From Arthrobacter cupressi (GTDB lineage Bacteria; Actinomycetota; Actinomycetes; Actinomycetales; Micrococcaceae), in the NCBI RefSeq assembly GCF_900099975.1, contig NZ_FNEI01000001.1, positions 62,001-126,000 on the forward strand: DNA of 64,000 bases, in the 5' to 3' direction. How positions within the stretch are numbered: position 1 is the stretch's first letter; every line of letters starts with the position of its first letter. The notes beneath the pieces are model-generated. The model saw nothing but the letters and a program-made list of their open reading frames with translations, was not told the DNA's origin and searched no databases. Made by a program: the position numbers and the translations under genes. Positions 59,524-64,000 of the stretch are shown here, in pieces.

Positions 59524-61029
59524 GTGGCCGTTCCGTTGAAGGAAGTCCTGGACAGCGTGGCGCTTCTGCCGGGCCAGCCGGTGGTGCTCGCCGGGCAGGA
59601 GGCGGTTGCCCACCGGACGGTGCGCTGGGTGCACTCAAGCGAGGTGGTGCAGATCGCTCCGTTGCTCAGGGGCGGCGAGTTCCTGCTGGTGGGCGGCCAG
59701 AACTTCCTTGCCCTCCGCGAGGGCGCGCAGCTGGAGTACATCAGGAGCCTGTCCGAGCGCGGGGTCGCCTGCGTCGCCTTCGAAACGGCTGGCGGACGCG
59801 ACATCCCCCTGGAGGTCCTGGCGGCCGCCGACGAGGCAGGGCTGCCGCTGGTGGGGCTCCGGAACGTGGTGCCGTTCGTCGAGGTCGCCGAATGGGTGAA
59901 CCGGCGCATCGTTTCCCGGCAGGTCGAAGCGCTCCAGATTGCCGATGCCCTTTCGCAGCAGCTCGCCGAGCGGGTGGCCGCGGGCGGTGCCCCGCTCCTG
60001 CCAATCCTCGAACTGACGGCACGGGCGCTGGATGCCTGGGTCGCCGTCGTCGATCCGCGCGGCGTCGTGATCGAATCAGCCGGTACCGAACCAGGGGAGC
60101 GCGGCCCCGCCTTCAGCGTTGAACTGAACGTTGGCGGCATCGACATCGCCCGGCTCGAGATCTCCTCCGCTTCGGAGGACCCGGACCGCCTGGAGACCGT
60201 GGCCCAGCGGATCCGCGGCATCGTGGCCCTCGCCCTCTCGCAGCGCCACCGTCCCAGCCTCGCCCGGATGGCCGATGACGCGCTGCTGCGGATGATCGTC
60301 GCCGGGGGCGGCGGTGACCAGCTCCTGGAGTTGGCCGAGGCGGCGGGGCTGCCGCCGGACGTTCCGGTCGCCGTCGCGCTTTTCCGCTCCCGGGACTCGG
60401 GGCGTCCCGCTCCCGACGCCGAGCGGACCCTCCGCGCGCTGGGCGCCCAGATCCGGCTCCACGCCGACGGCGACGCCTTGGTGGCGCTTGTTCCGTTCGA
60501 GCGCGGGGGGAGCGTGGCCGCGCGGCAAGAGTTCATCCGCTCGCTGCGGGAATCGCTCTCGGGCAAGGGCGGCCTTGGCGCGGTCGGTCCCACCGAGCCG
60601 TCCATCCGCGGGGCGTCCCGCTCACTCGCCGAGGCCCGGATTACCCTGCGGCTCGGGCGGGCGTCGAAATGGGAACACGCCGTCTATGACAGTGCCGACT
60701 TCGTCGTCGAGCGCTTCGCGGAACGGGAGCTGCCCCGGCATGCCGTGGAGCTCTTCATCGAGGAGACGTTGGGGCCGTTGATGGAGCTGGAGCGCCGCCG
60801 CGGCGGCGAGCTGGTGCGCACGCTCGATGTGTGGATCACAGAAGGCTGCAACACTGCGGAAGCCGCGCGGGTCCTCTTCCTTGAGCGGCAGAGCCTCCAC
60901 AAGCGGCTCGCCCGCATCTTTGAGGTCCTCGGCGGTGATCCCCGCGGGACGGGCCGGCTGGGAGCGCTCGCCTTCGCGGTCAAGCTCGTGCGCGGAAACG
61001 CCCGGCTGCGCGACGGCGCCCGCGGCTGA
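59524..61029 (+). CDS. PucR-family transcriptional regulator
   Basis: 501 residues. The N-terminal PucR domain (about 5-125, 'HRTVRWVHSSEVVQIAPLLRGGEFLL') binds a ligand; the C-terminal HTH ('ITEGCNTAEAARVLFLERQSLHKRLARIFEVLG') is the PucR-type DNA-binding end. These proteins control nitrogen-compound catabolism, such as purine and GABA use. The start is GTG at 59524 after CGAGGCG. It faces the NCS1-creatininase-creatinase operon across 181 bp, so it most likely controls that operon. The stop is followed by a strong terminator. Confidence 0.93.
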   Translation: MAVPLKEVLDSVALLPGQPVVLAGQEAVAHRTVRWVHSSEVVQIAPLLRGGEFLLVGGQNFLALREGAQLEYIRSLSERGVACVAFETAGGRDIPLEVLAAADEAGLPLVGLRNVVPFVEVAEWVNRRIVSRQVEALQIADALSQQLAERVAAGGAPLLPILELTARALDAWVAVVDPRGVVIESAGTEPGERGPAFSVELNVGGIDIARLEISSASEDPDRLETVAQRIRGIVALALSQRHRPSLARMADDALLRMIVAGGGGDQLLELAEAAGLPPDVPVAVALFRSRDSGRPAPDAERTLRALGAQIRLHADGDALVALVPFERGGSVAARQEFIRSLRESLSGKGGLGAVGPTEPSIRGASRSLAEARITLRLGRASKWEHAVYDSADFVVERFAERELPRHAVELFIEETLGPLMELERRRGGELVRTLDVWITEGCNTAEAARVLFLERQSLHKRLARIFEVLGGDPRGTGRLGALAFAVKLVRGNARLRDGARG

Positions 61030-61052
61030 CGGGCGACGGGCCGGTAACGCAG

Positions 61053-61083
61053 GACGCCGGGCACCAATTCGGTGCCCGGCGTC
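61053..61083. terminator. Terminator between PucR and betaine-binding protein genes
   Basis: GACGCCGGGCACC (61053-61065) pairs perfectly with GGTGCCCGGCGTC (61071-61083) around AATTC. It serves the convergent genes on both sides. Confidence 0.85.
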
Positions 61084-61099
61084 GCGCTGTGGAGAAGGT

Positions 61100-62071
61100 C
61101 TACTTGAGCCAGGCCTCCACCTTCTCGGGGTGCGCCTCCACCCACTTCTTGGCCGCAGCTTCCGGTGCCATGCCGTTCTGGATGTCCGTTGCCACGGAAT
61201 CCTGGTCGGCGTTGGTCCAGCTGAACGCCTTGGCCAGCTTGGCCGCCGGCGAGCCGCTGTCCGCGAACTTCTTGGAAATGACCTTGTTCAGCTTGTAGTC
61301 CGGGTAGTCGCAGGCAATCTTCTCGGCGTCCGCATCGCAGCCGGGTGTCCACTTCGGCAGGTTGACCTTCACGAGGGGAACTTCGGCGAGGAACCACTGG
61401 GGTTCGTAGAAGTAGCCCAGCAGCGGGGTCTTGTTCTTCTCCGCGGCACGGAACGACTGGATGAGGGCGGCTTCGGAGCCGGAGTACACCACCTTGAAGT
61501 CCAGCTTCAGGTTCTTGACCAGGGCTTCGTCGTTCGTCACGAACGCGGGGTCGCCGTCGAGGAGCTGGCCCTTGCCACCGGACTCGGAGGTCGCAAGGAG
61601 CGAAGCGTACTTGTTCAGGTTCTTGCTGTCGGTGATGTCCGGGTGGGCCTTTGCCAGCCATGGCGGCACGTACCAGCCGATGTGTCCTTCGTTTCCTGTC
61701 GGCCCGGCGTCGACGGCTACGGCCTGCTCGGTGATGTACTGCTTGGCGAGGTCCTCGTGGCCCCAGTTTTCGATGATGACGTCCACCTCTCCCGAGCCGA
61801 AGCCCTGCCAGGCGATCTGCTCGTTGAGGTCCTTTTGCACCACCGTGCACCCCAGCTTTTCTTTGGCCACGTAGCTGTAGACGGCAGCGTTGGCCGTGTA
61901 GCCGACCCACGCGTTGAGGGCCACATTGACGGTGCCGCACTGGGGCTTCGACGCGTCGGCCGCCGCGGCCTGGTTGACGGACGCGCCGCCGCAGGCGGAC
62001 AGGAGCAGGGCTGTGGCTGCTGCCCCGGCCAGGGCCGGGACAAGCCGTTTCAGGACACTGGTACTTTTCAT
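61100..62071 (-). CDS. Glycine betaine/proline-type ABC transporter binding lipoprotein
   Basis: 323 residues from the ATG at 62071, 7 nt after GGAGG. A lipoprotein signal with 'ALLLSACGG' anchors it. The OpuAC/ProX domain shows 'VNVALNAWVGYTANAAVYSYV', 'VDVIIENWGHEDLAKQYI', 'GYFYEPQWFLAEVPLVKVNLP' and 'FSWTNADQDSVATDIQ'. It would bind a quaternary amine such as glycine betaine, choline or a relative. It lies 2 bp after the permease stop, in the same operon. The neighbouring creatinine genes raise the possibility of a methylated amine ligand such as creatine or sarcosine, an inference. Confidence 0.92.
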   Translation of the reverse strand: MKSTSVLKRLVPALAGAAATALLLSACGGASVNQAAAADASKPQCGTVNVALNAWVGYTANAAVYSYVAKEKLGCTVVQKDLNEQIAWQGFGSGEVDVIIENWGHEDLAKQYITEQAVAVDAGPTGNEGHIGWYVPPWLAKAHPDITDSKNLNKYASLLATSESGGKGQLLDGDPAFVTNDEALVKNLKLDFKVVYSGSEAALIQSFRAAEKNKTPLLGYFYEPQWFLAEVPLVKVNLPKWTPGCDADAEKIACDYPDYKLNKVISKKFADSGSPAAKLAKAFSWTNADQDSVATDIQNGMAPEAAAKKWVEAHPEKVEAWLK

Positions 62072-62073
62072 GG

Positions 62074-64000
62074 TCAAGCCTCCTTGGTGTTGGGAACGGA
62101 GTTGTTGGGAACTGGTTGGGCTTTGTGGGTGGACTTTGAGGGTCGTGCGAAGGCCGCCGCCTGCGTGATGCGGTCAAGGAGGATGCCGAGGAAGACGATG
62201 GTCAGGCCGGCTGCCATTCCCTTGCCGAAAAGCGAGCTCTGAACGAACCCGGCGACGACGTCGTAGCCAAGGCCGCCGGCACCCACCAAGGCGCCCACGA
62301 CGACCATGGCCAGGACGTAAATGAGGCCCTGGTTGGCGGCGAGTCCAAGCGATTTCCTGGCCATGGGGAGCTGGACCTTCGTGATGACCTGCCAGGGGGT
62401 TGACCCGCTGGACACCGCGGCTTCGACCACAGTGGGGGAGACCCCGGAAATGCCGTCGGCCATGATCTTGATCGCCGCGGGCGCCGCGTAGATGACGCCT
62501 GCAATGATCGCGGTGAAGCGGGTTGCGCCGAAGAGGCCCAGGAAAGGAACCAGGTAGACGAAGGCGGGCAAGGTCTGGCCGGCATCCAGTACCGGGCGCA
62601 GGAGCTTGTCGAGCCTGCTGGAACGGCCCATTGCAACACCGAACAGCACACCCAGGACCATGACGATGACGGTCGCTACCAGGGTGCTCGCGAGGGTCAC
62701 CATCGCGTCGCCCCACAGGCCGAGGTAGACGATCGCGGTCAGGCAGCCAAGGACCAGGGCGGTGAGCTTCCAGCCGCCGAAAGCGTAGGCTGCCAGGGCC
62801 AGGACCGCGAAGATGATGAAGAACGGCGTTTCCGTGGCGAGGGACTGGAACGGGTTCAGGAAAGCGACGGTGACCGCCTCCCGGAATGTCTCGGTCAGCA
62901 GGAACAAGTGGGTTTGCATCCAGTCACTGGCCGACGCCACGCCGCTGGTGATGGCCGGGCCGAAGTTCAAATCCGTGGGGAATTGGGCCGCCCAGAGCAC
63001 CGTCCTGGAAAGTTGGACCAGAACCAGCACCAGGACGAAGGTGGCGCCCAGGACAATCACCCGCAGCCGGCGCGAAACCTTGCTTCGCCGCCGCTGTGTG
63101 GCAGGCTTTGCCCTTTCGCTGGCGGCGGTGGTCACCCGGTCGAGCATGATCGCCATGAGGACGATCGAGAGGCCCGCATTCACGGCCGTGCCGACGTCGA
63201 GCGACTGCAGGGCACGGACCACCACCTGGCCAAGGCCGGGAGCGGCGATCAGCGCGGCGATCGTCACCATGGAAAGTGCGGCCATGGTGCCTTGGTTGAT
63301 GCCCATCACGATGGTCCGCTTGGCCATGGGTATCTGGAGCGTGAACAACCGCTGCAGTCCGGTGGTTCCCAGGGAGTCGGATGCTTCACGGGTGTTCTCC
63401 GGGATGCCCCTGATGCCGTGGGCGGTCAGGCGGATGATCGGCGGCGCCGCGTAGATCACGGTGGCGATGACGGCGGAGGCCGGGCCGATCAGGAAGACCA
63501 GTGCCAGGGGCGCCAGGTAGACGAAGGTCGGGAGGATCTGCATGAAGTCCAGCACCGGCGTGATGATCTTCTCGATGCGGGCGCTGATGCCCGCCAGCAC
63601 GCCCAGGGGGAGTCCGACGAGCAGGGACAGCAGGACCGCCGTCACCACGAGGGAAAACGTGTAGGCGGCCTCGACGAAGAGTCCCTGCAGGCCAAAGAAG
63701 ACGAACACGGCAGCGGTCAGCACCGCCACCCGGGCGTTGCCGACGGCGAAAGCGATCCAGCTCAGGAGTCCGACGGTACCGAGCCAGCCGATTTCCGGGA
63801 GCCTCAGGCCCGTGGGGCTCGCCGCGAACGTGGTGGTGAACACGTTGGCGACGGCGTCGACGGCGGAGCGCAGCGGCGAGAAGACGTAGAGGAAGACGGG
63901 GTTGTCCGCGCGGTTGGATGCCACCCAGGCGTTGAAATGGTTCAGCGAGCGGTGGAGATCCGTCAGTTCCGCGGTGGGCAGCGTGAGGGTACCGGTGCCG
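62074..64000 (-). CDS. Betaine-type ABC permease, two fused permease domains (5' partial)
   Basis: At least 640 residues, open to the right edge, so the start is outside; a GTG at 63924 is internal ('NHFNAWVASNRADNPVFLYV' runs through it). Two complete BPD permease domains occur in one chain: about 90-290 with EAA loop 'DSLGTTGLQRLFTLQIPMAK', and about 390-600 with 'VSSGSTPWQVITKVQLPMAR'. Each has five or six helices and 'LPTFVYLAPLALVFLIGPAS' or 'LPAFVYLVPFLGLFGATRF'. Usually a ProW homodimer is used; here a single chain can provide both halves. The binding protein gene follows 2 bp later. An ATPase gene is probably just beyond the window. Confidence 0.92.
   Translation of the reverse strand, partial: GTGTLTLPTAELTDLHRSLNHFNAWVASNRADNPVFLYVFSPLRSAVDAVANVFTTTFAASPTGLRLPEIGWLGTVGLLSWIAFAVGNARVAVLTAAVFVFFGLQGLFVEAAYTFSLVVTAVLLSLLVGLPLGVLAGISARIEKIITPVLDFMQILPTFVYLAPLALVFLIGPASAVIATVIYAAPPIIRLTAHGIRGIPENTREASDSLGTTGLQRLFTLQIPMAKRTIVMGINQGTMAALSMVTIAALIAAPGLGQVVVRALQSLDVGTAVNAGLSIVLMAIMLDRVTTAASERAKPATQRRRSKVSRRLRVIVLGATFVLVLVLVQLSRTVLWAAQFPTDLNFGPAITSGVASASDWMQTHLFLLTETFREAVTVAFLNPFQSLATETPFFIIFAVLALAAYAFGGWKLTALVLGCLTAIVYLGLWGDAMVTLASTLVATVIVMVLGVLFGVAMGRSSRLDKLLRPVLDAGQTLPAFVYLVPFLGLFGATRFTAIIAGVIYAAPAAIKIMADGISGVSPTVVEAAVSSGSTPWQVITKVQLPMARKSLGLAANQGLIYVLAMVVVGALVGAGGLGYDVVAGFVQSSLFGKGMAAGLTIVFLGILLDRITQAAAFARPSKSTHKAQPVPNNSVPNTKEA

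Overview
The window is one stretch of high-GC chromosome from an actinobacterium, most likely an Arthrobacter or Pseudarthrobacter relative. The evidence is the codon usage (G or C in most third positions), a stand-alone groEL under CIRCE operators, gene order shared from memory with other Actinobacteria (XPB helicase with its partner, cold-shock protein, DUF3027, MFS, serC; pcrA, lipoprotein, sucCD), actinobacterial-type c-di-AMP riboswitches before cell-wall hydrolases, and many promoters whose -10 box lies only 6 to 7 nt before the start codon, implying leaderless mRNAs. No phage, insertion sequence, integrase or CRISPR array is visible. This is mostly core chromosome with a few accessory islands.

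Layout. 1-7.4 kb: end of a branched-chain amino acid binding protein, groEL with two tandem CIRCE boxes, an RNase H-DUF4440 fusion, an orphan WXG100 protein below a three-box DnaA-like cluster, and a two-component system. 7.4-15.4 kb: a lysE-lysG basic amino acid export pair, a secreted SpaA-like surface protein, and the coupled XPB helicase and partner. 15.5-20.2 kb: cold-shock protein, DUF3027, MFS exporter, serC, and a DtxR/IdeR-type metal regulator. 20.2-22.4 kb: two c-di-AMP riboswitches controlling an M23 and an NlpC/P60 cell-wall hydrolase. 22.7-26.6 kb: HNH nuclease and molybdenum cofactor genes (mobA, DUF6457, moeA, fdhD). 26.8-32.2 kb: GH38 alpha-mannosidase, a perfect 42-bp palindrome, and a polar amino acid ABC importer. 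32.4-37.7 kb: an HTH regulator with a membrane partner, divergent from an attenuator-led ABC-F plus ABC exporter operon. 37.7-45.6 kb: Nudix, DUF6314, tRNA-Arg(CCT), two DUF998 paralogues on either side of a STAS-like/GGDEF-EAL pair, a secreted peptide with three Gly-Gly-Trp-Trp-Pro repeats divergent from a TPR protein, a 54-bp triple repeat and an inositol monophosphatase. 45.7-51.4 kb: pcrA, a lipoprotein, sucCD. 51.5-55.5 kb: amylosucrase, a glutamine amidotransferase, a LOG-family protein. 55.5-64 kb: creatinine use (creatininase, creatinase, NCS1 permease, PucR regulator) beside a glycine betaine-type ABC importer with a duplicated, fused permease that runs off the window.

How the parts fit. 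The last 8.5 kb reads as a nitrogen/osmolyte module: NCS1 permease imports, creatininase and creatinase convert creatinine through creatine to sarcosine and urea, and the betaine-type importer may supply related methylated amines. The candidate for a previously undescribed system is the cassette at 41.6-43.1 kb: a tiny exported precursor holding three 14-residue repeats, with a palindrome over its -35 box, facing a TPR-only protein of the size seen in peptide-sensing Rap/RRNPP proteins. The pairing is an inference from layout. A second candidate is the ABC-F/ABC exporter operon, whose leader holds a rho-independent terminator although no plus-strand gene lies upstream for 4 kb.
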